Part shown: positions 24,569 to 33,097 of the stretch, piece by piece
Numbering within the stretch: position 1 is the first letter of the stretch
How the letters are laid out: each line of letters starts with the position of its first letter
Assembly (NCBI GenBank): GCA_016209735.1
Contig: JACQVN010000061.1
Span: forward strand, 1-42,689
DNA: 42,689 nucleotides
Reading direction: 5' to 3'
Source of the DNA: Candidatus Methylomirabilota bacterium
Lineage (GTDB): Bacteria > Methylomirabilota > Methylomirabilia > Methylomirabilales > 2-02-FULL-66-22
Made by a program: the position numbers and the translations under genes
Notes under the pieces: model-generated
Databases searched by the model: none
The model's input: only the letters and a program-made list of their open reading frames with translations
What the model was told of the DNA's origin: nothing

Positions 24569-26098
24569 ATGCCCCCAATTCTCTTGAATGGCGAAACGCT
24601 GACACTCGAAGAGGTGGAGGGGGTAGCGCGTGGCGAGGCGGACGTCGCGCTCGATCCAGCCGCCCGCGAGAAGGTTCTCGCCAGCCGGCGGGTGATCGAG
24701 GCGGCCGTCGCCGCCGAACGGAAGGTCTACGGGGTCAGCACCGGCTTCGGGTCGCTCTCCGACGTCTTCATCGGAGCCGACGACCAGGCGGCGCTGCAGA
24801 TCAACCTCCTGCGAAGCCACGCCCTCGGGATCGGGGAGCCCATCGGCGTAGCGGAGACCAGGGCCACCATCCTGCTTCGCGCCAACGTCCTAGCCAAGGG
24901 ATTCTCCGGCGTCCGGCCGGAGCTGATCGACCTGCTCTGCGATCTCTTGAACCGCCAGGTCCACCCTATCATCCCGGAGCGGGGCTCTGTAGGGGCGAGC
25001 GGCGACCTCGCCCCCCTGGCCCACCTCTCCCTCGTCCTGATCGGGGAGGGGGAGGCCCGCTTCCGGGGCCAGCGGATCCCCGGCGGCGAGGCGCTCCGGC
25101 GGGCCGGCCTCCTCCCCCTCACCCTCCAAGCCAAGGAAGGCCTGGCCCTCATCAACGGCACCTGCGGCATGACCGGAATCGGCGCCCTGGGCCTGCTCCT
25201 CGCCGAGCGGCTCGTCCGCCTGGCGGATGTGGCCGCCGCCATGACCCTGGAGGCTCTCAAGGGCTCCTTCGTCCCCTTCGACGACCGCCTGCAGGCCGTC
25301 CGTCCCCACCCGGGACAGGCAGCTACCGCCAGGAATCTGCGCGCCCTGCTCCAGGATTCGCCCATCAACCTGTCGCACAAGGACTGCGGGAAGATCCAGG
25401 ACAGCTACACCCTGCGCTGCATCCCCCAGGTGCACGGCGGGGTGCGAGACACCCTGGCCCACGTGCGGGGGGTCCTGACGCGAGAACTGAACGCCGCCAC
25501 CGACAACCCCCTGATCTTCGCGGAATCCGGCGACATCCTCTCCGGCGGGAACTTTCACGGACACCCCGTCGGCCTCGCCCTGGACTTTCTCGCCGTGGCC
25601 CTGGCCGGGCTGTGCGGCTTCGCCGAGCGGCGGATCGAGCGGCTGGTGAACCCGCAGCTCAGCGACCTGCCCGCCTTCCTGGTGGAGGCCAGCGGCCTCA
25701 ATTCCGGCCTGATGATGGCCCAGATCGCCGCGGCCTCGCTGGTGCCCGAGGCGAAGATCCTGGCCGCGCCGGCCACCGTCCACTCCATTCCCACCTCGGG
25801 CAGCAAGGAGGACTTCGTCAGCATGGGCTGGCTGGCCGCCGTCAAGTGCGGCCGTGTAGCAGCCTGCCTCGAACAAATCCTGGCTCTGGAGTTCCTCGCT
25901 GCGGCCCAGGGGCTGGACTTCCTCCGCCCCCTCCTCCCCGGCCGCGGCGCCGCGGCCGCGTACGCGTGCATCCGCCAGCACGTGCCCCACCTCGACCGCG
26001 ACCGCTCCCTGCGACCCGACCTGGATCGGATCCTGGCGCTCCTCCGGGACGGAAGCCTCCTCTCCGCAGCCGACGCCGTTGCCGGCCCCCTTGCCTGA
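24569..26098 (+). CDS. hutH: Histidine ammonia-lyase
   Basis: 509 residues, full length. It converts L-histidine to urocanate and ammonia, the first step of histidine degradation. The MIO cofactor forms from Ala143-Ser144-Gly145 in GSVGASGDLAPL. The active-site Tyr is Tyr54 in YGVSTGFG. Other family blocks are NLLRSHALGIGEP, KDCGKIQDSYTLRCIPQVHG and the C-terminal PTSGSKEDFVSMG. The start has an AAGGAG site; the frame is open 76 codons upstream without family resemblance. It is the first recognisable gene of the plus-strand hut region, with the transporter genes, hutU and hutI downstream. Confidence 0.97.
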   Translation: MPPILLNGETLTLEEVEGVARGEADVALDPAAREKVLASRRVIEAAVAAERKVYGVSTGFGSLSDVFIGADDQAALQINLLRSHALGIGEPIGVAETRATILLRANVLAKGFSGVRPELIDLLCDLLNRQVHPIIPERGSVGASGDLAPLAHLSLVLIGEGEARFRGQRIPGGEALRRAGLLPLTLQAKEGLALINGTCGMTGIGALGLLLAERLVRLADVAAAMTLEALKGSFVPFDDRLQAVRPHPGQAATARNLRALLQDSPINLSHKDCGKIQDSYTLRCIPQVHGGVRDTLAHVRGVLTRELNAATDNPLIFAESGDILSGGNFHGHPVGLALDFLAVALAGLCGFAERRIERLVNPQLSDLPAFLVEASGLNSGLMMAQIAAASLVPEAKILAAPATVHSIPTSGSKEDFVSMGWLAAVKCGRVAACLEQILALEFLAAAQGLDFLRPLLPGRGAAAAYACIRQHVPHLDRDRSLRPDLDRILALLRDGSLLSAADAVAGPLA

Positions 26099-26124
26099 CC
26101 TTCCCGCCGTTCTGCGCAGAGTCC

Positions 26125-26154
26125 TTGACGAAGGGCCCGCCTCCGTGGCCTAAT
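26125..26154 (+). promoter_or_regulatory. Possible sigma70-type promoter for the liv-type operon
   Basis: TTGACG (26125-26130), an 18-base spacer, then CCTAAT (26149-26154). Transcription would start about 140 bases before the binding-protein gene. It is based on sequence resemblance only. Confidence 0.3.
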
Positions 26155-26210
26155 GGACCAGCTTGAGTTTCCCGTTGGATCCCGGCTCTTCTCGCCTAAG
26201 GTCCAGCAGG

Positions 26211-26238
26211 TCTTCGCGTGCTTGGCGTGCGTGGCGAG
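26211..26238. repeat. Nonamer tandem repeat (unit CTTGGCGTG)
   Basis: TCTTCGCGTG, CTTGGCGTG, CGTGGCGAG: about three degenerate 9-mers in the leader of the binding-protein gene. Confidence 0.6.
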
Positions 26239-26302
26239 AGAACCGCAACGTCTGGGTTGAGCCTTGTTCGCAAACTGAACCCCCACAGAGGAGGAGCTCA
26301 CC

Positions 26303-27469
26303 ATGAAGCGGAATCTCGCTGAACGATTGGCCGTCCTGCTCACCTTCGTCGGCGTGGCGGTTTGGCTGGCCACCCCCGCCACGGCCCAGACTATCAAGAT
26401 CGGCTTCTTCGCCCCCATCACCGGCCCGGTGGCCGCGGACGGCGCGAGCGCCAAGCAGTCCGTCGAACTTGCCATGAAGGAAGTGAATGCCGCCGGGGGG
26501 ATCATGGGCAAGATGGTGGACCTGGTCGTCTACGACGATCGCCTGAATCCCCAGGAGTCCGTGGCCATCGCCAACAAGCTGATCGAGAAGGATCAGGTGG
26601 TGGGCGTGGTGAGCGGATCCTACAGCGGCCCGACCCGCGTGACCGCGCCTATCTTCGCCAAGGCGGGCGTGCCGATGGTGGCGGGTTACGCGGTCCACCC
26701 GGACGTCACCAAGGCGGGGAACTCCAACTTCCGGAACGGGTTTCTGGGTGAGGTCGAGGGGGGAGCCGCCGGGGAGTACGCCGTCAAGGTGCTCAAGAGC
26801 AAGAAGCCCGCCATCATCAATATGGACAACGACTTCGGGCGGGAGATTTCCGCCGGCTTCGCCAAGCGGACCCAGAAGCTGGGGTCCAAGCCCATCATCC
26901 AGGAGGTGTACAAGTACCCCGGCGAGAAGGACTTCCGCCCGTTCCTCACGCGCATCAAACAGGCCAACCCCGATCTGATCTTCGCTGCCGGCTACTACGA
27001 CGTGGCAGCCCTGATGACCCTGCAGGCCAAAGAGCTGGGTATCAAGACCCCCATCCTGGCCGAAGAGGGCTTCGACTCCCCGAAATTCATCGAGCTGGCG
27101 AGGGGAACCGCCGAGGGGGTCATCATCGCCACGAACCTGGACCGCGACGATCCCCGCCCGCTGGTCCAGAACTTCCTGAAGAACTACAAGCAGGCCTACA
27201 AGATCGATCCCGATATGGTGGGGGCTTCCAGCTTCGACGCGTTCATGATCCTGGTCAACGCCGTAGGGCGCGCCGGTTCCACCAACCGACCGGATGTCAT
27301 CAAGGCCCTGCTCGAGACCAAGGACTACAACGGTCTCACCGGCAAGATCAGCAAGTTCGTCAAGGGCGAAGTGGTCAAGCCCGTCCAGTTCCAGATCGTG
27401 AAGAAGGGGCAGTTCCGCCGCCACGGTGTCATCACCGATCCGGTAGTCATCACGCCCCCGGTGCGCTAG
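26303..27469 (+). CDS. livK: Branched-chain-type amino acid ABC transporter substrate-binding protein
   Basis: 388 residues. The signal peptide is about residues 1-29 (MKRNLAERLAVLL... ATPATAQ), so it is periplasmic. It has the type I periplasmic-binding fold of the LivJ/LivK group: IKIGFFAPITGPVAADGASA at the start, ELAMKEVNAAGGIMGKMVDLV, and DFRPFLTRIKQANPDLIFAAGYY in the middle. A GGAGGAG ribosome site precedes the ATG. It is the first of five transporter genes. The group binds many ligands (Leu/Ile/Val, other amino acids, urea, amides); its position between hutH and hutU suggests histidine or urocanate, which is inference. Confidence 0.93.
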   Translation: MKRNLAERLAVLLTFVGVAVWLATPATAQTIKIGFFAPITGPVAADGASAKQSVELAMKEVNAAGGIMGKMVDLVVYDDRLNPQESVAIANKLIEKDQVVGVVSGSYSGPTRVTAPIFAKAGVPMVAGYAVHPDVTKAGNSNFRNGFLGEVEGGAAGEYAVKVLKSKKPAIINMDNDFGREISAGFAKRTQKLGSKPIIQEVYKYPGEKDFRPFLTRIKQANPDLIFAAGYYDVAALMTLQAKELGIKTPILAEEGFDSPKFIELARGTAEGVIIATNLDRDDPRPLVQNFLKNYKQAYKIDPDMVGASSFDAFMILVNAVGRAGSTNRPDVIKALLETKDYNGLTGKISKFVKGEVVKPVQFQIVKKGQFRRHGVITDPVVITPPVR

Positions 27470-27540
27470 GACAAGAAGACGACAGGGATTTCCGACAGGG
27501 ACAGGGGGCAGCGGCGCGCGGGGTCGGGGACGGCCTTCGG

Positions 27541-27764
27541 CGCGCTGCCGGCCGGTTCGCAGTTTCCGGTTCGCAAGTTCGAAAGTTCGAGGGTTCGGCG
27601 GTACCAGACGGGTTCGAAGGTACGAGGTTTCTGCGGTTCGGCAAGTGGTTCATGGTGCTCGGCTCGTGGCTCATAGGAGTTCTTGCCATCCGCCATGAGC
27701 CATGAAGCCGATACGCTTGGCCGGCAGTGCTCGACTCTCGGCACTCGGCTCTCGGCTGTAATCC
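27541..27764. repeat. Octamer repeat region between binding protein and first permease
   Basis: GGTTCGCA, AGTTCGAA, AGTTCGAG and GGTTCGGC octamers at about 27553-27600, then GGTTCGAA-like units, CATGAGCCATGAAGCC (27695-27710) and CTCTCGGCACTCGGCTCTCGG near 27735-27757, ending six bases before the livH ATG. No gene is seen. Confidence 0.7.
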
Positions 27765-28622
27765 ATGCTCTTTCAGCAGATCGCCAATGGCATTGCGACC
27801 GGGGCGGTGTACGCTCTCACGACCCTGGGCCTCACCATGGTCTACGGGGTGCTCCGCGTCCTCCATGTGGCCCATGCGGGCATCTATGCCCTGGGCGCCT
27901 ACGTGGGCCTGGTTGCCTTCCGTTTCCTGGAGAGTTTCTGGCTGAGCCTCCTGGTCGCCATGGTCGTCTGCGCCGCCGCGGGGATCCTCGTGGAACGGTT
28001 TCTCTACACACCGCTCCTCCACCTGCCGCGCATCGTCCCCCTGATCGGCAGCATCGGGCTGTTCATTGCCATGGAAGAGGCCTTCCGGATCGTGGCGGGC
28101 CCCTATGCCCTCGCCTACGAGACCGAAATCCGCTTCCTCAGCCTGGGGTTGGGTCCCCTCCGGCTGACCGCCCCGCAGAGCCTCATCTTCACGGTCACCA
28201 TGCTGCTCCTCGGCCTCCTGTGGCTCCTCCTCTCGCGCTCGACGCTCGGGCTGGCCATGCGGGCCACCGCCATGGATGCCGACACCACGGCGACCTTCGG
28301 CGTGGACACGCGGCTGATCGTCTCCCTGACTTTCGCCATCGGCTCGGCCCTGGCGGGGGCCGCAGGGGTCCTCATCGGCGTCTACGACAACCAGGTCTGG
28401 CCGACCATGGGAAGTATCCCGGCTTACAAATGCCTCGCCATCGTCGTGCTGGGAGGGCTGGGCAACATTCCCGGCAGCGTCCTGGCTTCATTCCTCATCG
28501 GGTTGGCCGAGACGCTCTTGATCGGTGTCGTCGCCATTCCGTTCCCGCGGGACGCATTGGCCTTCGTAGCCATGATCCTGGTCCTGATGTTCCGCCCCCG
28601 CGGGCTACTGGGGAAAGGCTGA
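27765..28622 (+). CDS. livH: ABC transporter permease, LivH family
   Basis: 285 residues with about eight membrane helices. It starts MLFQQIANGIATGAVYALTTLG, then GVLRVLHVAHAGIYALGAY, both typical of LivH. The cytoplasmic EAA-like contact loop lies near GLAMRATAMDADTTATFGVD, and the C-terminal GGLGNIPGSVLASFLIGLAE is conserved. With LivM it forms the membrane channel. The ribosome site is poor because the preceding gap is repeat DNA, so expression may depend on read-through from the binding-protein gene. Confidence 0.94.
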   Translation: MLFQQIANGIATGAVYALTTLGLTMVYGVLRVLHVAHAGIYALGAYVGLVAFRFLESFWLSLLVAMVVCAAAGILVERFLYTPLLHLPRIVPLIGSIGLFIAMEEAFRIVAGPYALAYETEIRFLSLGLGPLRLTAPQSLIFTVTMLLLGLLWLLLSRSTLGLAMRATAMDADTTATFGVDTRLIVSLTFAIGSALAGAAGVLIGVYDNQVWPTMGSIPAYKCLAIVVLGGLGNIPGSVLASFLIGLAETLLIGVVAIPFPRDALAFVAMILVLMFRPRGLLGKG

Positions 28623-28626
28623 CGAG

Positions 28627-28700
28627 CCGACAGGGACAGGGATAGCGACAGCGGACCGAGACCCGCTGCTCTCCCCCTGTCGCTGTCGCTGTCGGATTTC
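28627..28700. repeat. Inverted short-repeat pair (GACAGG / CTGTCG)
   Basis: The left arm, CGACAGGGACAGGGATAGCG, and the right arm, CCCTGTCGCTGTCGCTGTCGG, are roughly complementary and separated by about 25 bases. They fill the whole gap between the two permease genes and could fold into a hairpin in the transcript. Confidence 0.7.
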
Positions 28701-28702
28701 GA

Positions 28703-29605
28703 ATGCTGAGCGGCTATCTCGTCACCGTCCTGATCACCATCGGGATCTATATCATCCTGGCCCTGAGCCTGAACTTGATCACGGGCTACGCAGGACAGAT
28801 CTCGCTGGGCCACGCCGCTTTCATGGGCATCGGGGCGTATACCTCCGCCCTGTTCTACACCAAGGCCGGCTTGGGCTTCTGGCCGTCATTCCTGCTGGCA
28901 GGCCTCGTGGCAGGCCTCCTGGGAACCATCCTCGCCATCCCCTGCCTGCGGGTGCGCGAAGATTTCCTGGCCATCACCACGATGGGCATCAACTTCGTGG
29001 TCGAGGCGACTTTCCTCTACATCCCCTTCTTCGGCGCGGGGATGGGTATCGGCGGCATCGATCTCCCCCATTTCTTCGGCCAGGAGATCAGCAAGTCAGG
29101 CTATCTCGCGCTGGTCGTCCTGGTCATCGGCCTCATGATCGCGCTGGACCGATGGCTGACGCGATCCTGGATCGGCCTGGCCTGGGCAGCCATCCGCGAG
29201 GATGAGGAAGCGGCCGGCGCCATGGGCATCGACGTCGTGCGCTTCAAAGTCCTGGCCTTCGCGTTGGGAAGCGCGGGGGCGGGCCTGGCGGGAAGCCTCT
29301 ACGCCCATTTCCTCACCTTCATCATGCCGGTGAATTTCAGCTTCGCGCAGTCCATGGTCATCCTCTCCATGGTTGTGTTCGGGGGGATCGGAACGCTGCG
29401 CGGCCCCATCGTGGGCGCCATCGTCCTGGGAGCCCTCCCCGAGATCTCCCGCCCGGCCATGGAGTACCGCACCTTGGTCTACGGGCTCCTGCTGCTTCTC
29501 CTGATGCGCTTCCAGCCCGGGGGAATCCTCGGAGAGCACAGCCTGTTGCCCCGGAGCTGGAGAAAGCTGTGTACAGCAATGCAAAATGGAAAAACCGGGC
29601 AATGA
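28703..29605 (+). CDS. livM: ABC transporter permease, LivM family
   Basis: 300 residues with about eight membrane helices. The family N-terminal block LSLNLITGYAGQISLGHAAF is exact. The coupling loop is near WAAIREDEEAAGAMGIDVVR, with FGGIGTLRGPIVGAIVLGAL toward the end. The last 30 residues are hydrophilic and contain an HSLLPRSWRKL stretch followed by residues that may come from repeat DNA read in frame. It is the second permease of the transporter. Confidence 0.94.
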   Translation: MLSGYLVTVLITIGIYIILALSLNLITGYAGQISLGHAAFMGIGAYTSALFYTKAGLGFWPSFLLAGLVAGLLGTILAIPCLRVREDFLAITTMGINFVVEATFLYIPFFGAGMGIGGIDLPHFFGQEISKSGYLALVVLVIGLMIALDRWLTRSWIGLAWAAIREDEEAAGAMGIDVVRFKVLAFALGSAGAGLAGSLYAHFLTFIMPVNFSFAQSMVILSMVVFGGIGTLRGPIVGAIVLGALPEISRPAMEYRTLVYGLLLLLLMRFQPGGILGEHSLLPRSWRKLCTAMQNGKTGQ

Positions 29606-29661
29606 CCATGTTCCGTTGACCGGTTGGGACTTTGTCATTTTTTATTTTCAACTGGATCGAC

Positions 29662-30414
29662 ATGGCGCTTCTCGAGATCGACCAGCTCACCAAGGCGTTC
29701 GGCGGGGTCACGGCCCTGCAGGATGTCGCCTTCGAGGTGACCGAGCGGGAGATCCTCGGCATCATCGGCCCGAACGGCGCCGGCAAGACCACGCTCTTCA
29801 ACTGCATTACCGGCATGCTGATCCCGGATCGCGGCGTCATCCGGTTCCGCGGCCAGGACACCCATGGAAGGAAGCCGCACGAGTTAGCCCTCCGCGGGAT
29901 CGCGCGGACCTTTCAGGTCGTGCGTCCGTTCCCGACACTCTCGCTCCTCAACAACGTCCTGGTGGCCTCCGGCCACCGCGCCTACCCCTCCCTGCGAGCG
30001 GCTGCCGCGCCCTTCTCCACACCCGCCGCGCGGGAGGCCGCCCAGGCCCTTCTGGCGCGAGTGGGGATGACCGGGGAATTCGACCGACCGGCGGGGACGC
30101 TGCCGCTCGGACTCAAGAAGCGCCTGGAGATCGCCCGCGCCCTCGCCCTCGATCCCGCCCTGCTCTTGCTGGACGAGCCGTCGGGCGGCCTGCGCCACGA
30201 GGAATCGCTGCAGCTCCTGGAGCTGATTCGACAGTTGAACCAGGAAGGCATCACGATCATTCTCATCGAGCACAACATGCCCATCGTCATGGGTGTCTGC
30301 CGGCGGCTGGTCGTTCTGGACCACGGCGTGAAGATCGCCGAGGGGGATCCGTCGGCGATCCAGCGCCACCCGCAGGTGATCGAGGCGTATTTAGGAAAAG
30401 CAGCCCGTGGCTGA
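29662..30414 (+). CDS. livG: ABC transporter ATP-binding protein, LivG family
   Basis: 250 residues. Walker A is GPNGAGKTT (about residues 36-44); the Q loop follows in RTFQVVRPFPTLSLLNNV, the signature is LPLGLKKRLEIARAL and Walker B is LLLLDEPSGGL. The switch His lies in LIEHNM. LPLGLKKR replaces the more common LSLGQQRR, a mild deviation. The chosen ATG gives MALLEIDQLTKAFGG, the family start; an upstream ATG would add ten residues of non-family sequence. It hydrolyses ATP in the cytoplasm to drive uptake. Confidence 0.95.
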   Translation: MALLEIDQLTKAFGGVTALQDVAFEVTEREILGIIGPNGAGKTTLFNCITGMLIPDRGVIRFRGQDTHGRKPHELALRGIARTFQVVRPFPTLSLLNNVLVASGHRAYPSLRAAAAPFSTPAAREAAQALLARVGMTGEFDRPAGTLPLGLKKRLEIARALALDPALLLLDEPSGGLRHEESLQLLELIRQLNQEGITIILIEHNMPIVMGVCRRLVVLDHGVKIAEGDPSAIQRHPQVIEAYLGKAARG

Positions 30415-30480
30415 TGGCTCTTGGCTCATGGGGGGCCGGTCCCTGCCATCAGCCACGAGCGATGAGCCATGAGCCCATTC
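30408..30480. repeat. CATGAGCC-type short repeats in inverted orientation
   Basis: GATGGCTCTTGGCTCATGG on the left and GCGATGAGCCATGAGCC on the right could pair. They begin at the livG stop and end just before the livF ATG. The same unit occurs near 27695. Confidence 0.65.
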
Positions 30481-30481
30481 G

Positions 30482-31195
<714 letters not shown>

Positions 31196-31609
31196 AAAAC
31201 TTGTTCGAAAGTTCAATGGTTCGGGAGTTCGAGGGGACAGAACGAACTACGGTGACCGTTCAGCCAGCCTGCCAATCGCCGGGGCGGCCAGGGCCGCCCT
31301 TCGACGCCTGGCGCCTGCACCCTTCCCTTCGGCCGGGTACCCGATGCCGGCTCGCCCTTACACCGCACCCGCTTTGCGGGTACCCGGCCGCAGGCTGGGT
31401 GCGGCTCGCCGGGTACCCATCCCACGGATGGGTGTGGCGCGGCGCTCCGGGAGCCCCTGGCCGCCCCTCGAATGTGGCCTGAACGCGTACCGAACTACGA
31501 ACCATCGAATCCTCGTGCTCCTAAACGGTCGAACACCCGAACTCGCGAACCTTCGAGCTTTTGAACTCCCGTACTGTCGAACTCACGCACTCTCGAACCC
31601 TTGAACCTC
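31196..31609. other. Repeat and hairpin-rich intergenic region, 414 bases
   Basis: Octamers GTTCGAAA, GTTCAATG, GTTCGGGA, GTTCGAGG run at 31203-31234. The stretch 31275-31480 has several GC-rich inverted repeats, including GGGCGGC.CAG.GGCCGCCC near 31283, ACCCGCTTTGCGGGT near 31367 and ACCCATCC-CAC-GGATGGGT near 31427, with repeated GGGTACCC-like strings. The stretch 31490-31609 returns to CGAACC-type short repeats. No gene is seen. Confidence 0.65.
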
Positions 31610-31930
31610 ATGCCTTCAACTGTTCGCCCCATCCTTACACTCCTGACTGTAGCGACCCTTCTCGGCCCCATGGGGGCATGGGGCCGCGCGGTGTACTGGT
31701 CCGAGCCCGCCCCCATGGTGGGGATCACCTGGCGCGCCATCATCGGCGTCGGCGTCCTGGCGGCCTGCGCCTGCCCGCCCGTCGCGTGCGGGTGGATTGT
31801 CGGTCTGGCACTGATCCCCCGCCTCGGCGGGGGCGGCGGTGGCGCCGCATCCAACAGTTGCCGCAGCCGGCTCTGTCCCAAGTTCTGCTATTCGACGATG
31901 GCCTTTCCGGCGAGGATCGCATGCAAGTAA
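31610..31930 (+). CDS. Possible small secreted or membrane protein
   Basis: 106 residues with a signal-like start (MPSTVRPILTLLTVATLLGP) and a hydrophobic segment (GITWRAIIGVGVLAACACPP), then a Gly run and a Cys-rich end. Its last ~43 bases overlap the 3' end of the convergent DUF6639-like gene, and the tail there may be only antisense sequence. No family is recognised and no good ribosome site is seen, as the upstream DNA is repeat. A real gene is possible but not secure. Confidence 0.35.
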   Translation: MPSTVRPILTLLTVATLLGPMGAWGRAVYWSEPAPMVGITWRAIIGVGVLAACACPPVACGWIVGLALIPRLGGGGGGAASNSCRSRLCPKFCYSTMAFPARIACK

Positions 31931-32598
31931 TCCCGCCCGTTGGCCGGCTTGAGAAAGTGCCGGTACGCCTGGACGCCAAACCGCATGGGGTCGAACAGGT
32001 AGATGGTCGTACTCATCTGCCAATCCCCCTGGAAGCCTTCCCCCGGGAATCGCCGCAGCACCCGCTCGCGCTGGGCCGGAGCCATGGTCGAGAACATCGT
32101 AATGTACGCGATGTACTCCTTCGCCGGGATTGGGGGATGAGGCACCTTGAAGTTGCGGGCAGCCACTGAGTGGGCGACCTCGTGAGACACGAGGCTGCGG
32201 TAGAGCGAGCGGTCGATGGGAATCCCGAACCAGCTCTTGAGCTTTCTGAATTCGGAATAGGTACGGATCAACACCCGTTGCTCCGATTCCATGAAACAGC
32301 CTGCTGCGGAGGCGCTTACCACATCGGGCAGCTTCGGTACAACCTCGATGGCAATATCATCGGTCCCATCCAGGCCCTGAGATGCCAGGAACCCGATGGC
32401 GGCTTGGGCGCCCCCGCAAGAGATCAAGGCGTCCGCGCGGGATGGCGACCGGACCACAACGTTCCGGGCGTCGCACCTGATGTCGAGCGGGAAGCCCGAC
32501 CCCGCCCTAGCCGGGGCCGCGCCCAAACTCCAGCCACCTGCCGCCGCCAGAACGCCAGCCAGCACATGAACCGCGATGCCACGTTTCACGAGATGCAT
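31888..32598 (-). CDS. Secreted HEXXH protein, DUF6639-like
   Basis: 236 residues. The signal peptide is about residues 1-32 (MHLVKRGIAVHVLAGVLAAA... APARA), giving a periplasmic or exported protein. The middle contains SLYRSLVSHEVAHSVAARNF with an HEVAH (HExxH) zinc-metallopeptidase-like motif. The end, TTIYLFDPMRFGVQAYRHF, is strongly family-like. The family is widespread and uncharacterised, so peptidase activity is a guess. The start is fixed by GGGAGG before the ATG; the frame is open 66 codons further upstream without support. Confidence 0.75.
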   Translation of the reverse strand: MHLVKRGIAVHVLAGVLAAAGGWSLGAAPARAGSGFPLDIRCDARNVVVRSPSRADALISCGGAQAAIGFLASQGLDGTDDIAIEVVPKLPDVVSASAAGCFMESEQRVLIRTYSEFRKLKSWFGIPIDRSLYRSLVSHEVAHSVAARNFKVPHPPIPAKEYIAYITMFSTMAPAQRERVLRRFPGEGFQGDWQMSTTIYLFDPMRFGVQAYRHFLKPANGRDYLHAILAGKAIVE

Positions 32599-32989
32599 CG
32601 GAACCTCCCGCGCTGCCTGCAACCGGAACCATGGGGGGAGAGAACGGCAGAAGGGCCAAAGCGGTGCCTGCGCCGCCGGACCCGTTGCTCTTGCGGACGA
32701 CCGCTGCGGAATGCATCGGCGAATGCTCGACCAAGACGGAACGGGGAACAATGAGTGTTGGCGGGACTTGTACTTCACACACGAGAACCAAGTCAAGGGA
32801 ATTGACGAATGCCCAACGCGAGATCGCGCGTGTCTCGGAAACCTAATCCGCCTCTTTCCGCTCTCCTTTCCGCGAAGCCTGTGAGAGTGAGAGGCAATCC
32901 TCTATAGGCCTTCCAGGATTCCCTCCGGACCTCAAAGCACCTCGCGCCTTGAAATTGCAGGACGTGGGAATAGAAGAATTTTTCAATTT

Positions 32990-33019
32990 TGGTTTTTGCG
33001 CGCCAGCGCAAAAACCAGG
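32990..33019. repeat. Dispersed ~28-nt palindrome, copy 4, upstream of hutU
   Basis: TGGTTTTTGCGC, GC, CA, then GCGCAAAAACCA and GG. It is the most symmetrical copy, a 12-bp perfect stem. It directly abuts a consensus TATAAT. Confidence 0.88.
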
Positions 33020-33025
33020 TATAAT
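33020..33025 (+). promoter_or_regulatory. Consensus -10 box of a probable hutU promoter
   Basis: A perfect TATAAT begins at the base after the palindrome. The -35 position falls inside the palindrome (TTGCGC at 18 bases spacing), so a protein bound to the palindrome would block RNA polymerase. The predicted transcript start is about 65 bases before hutU. Confidence 0.5.
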
Positions 33026-33083
33026 CCTTCCGTCTGATGGGTGGGGCTCCAGCAGTCTCGCCATGCGTGCATGGACCCGCAAC

Positions 33084-33093
33084 AGGAGGTGAT
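33084..33093 (+). promoter_or_regulatory. Full-consensus hutU ribosome binding site
   Basis: AGGAGGTGAT, complementary to the 16S 3' end, four bases before the ATG at 33098. It decides between three in-frame ATGs. Confidence 0.85.
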
Positions 33094-33097
33094 CGCC

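Larger units (their letters stand above)
32599..33097. other. Divergent intergenic region upstream of hutU, 499 bases
   Basis: It serves as the leader for hutU (plus) and the DUF6639-like gene (minus). It is less GC-rich than its surroundings. A possible minus-strand -35 (TTGACT, complement of 32791-32796) has only a weak -10. On the plus strand it carries a palindrome copy (32990-33019), TATAAT (33020-33025) and the hutU ribosome site. No gene is seen. Confidence 0.5.
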
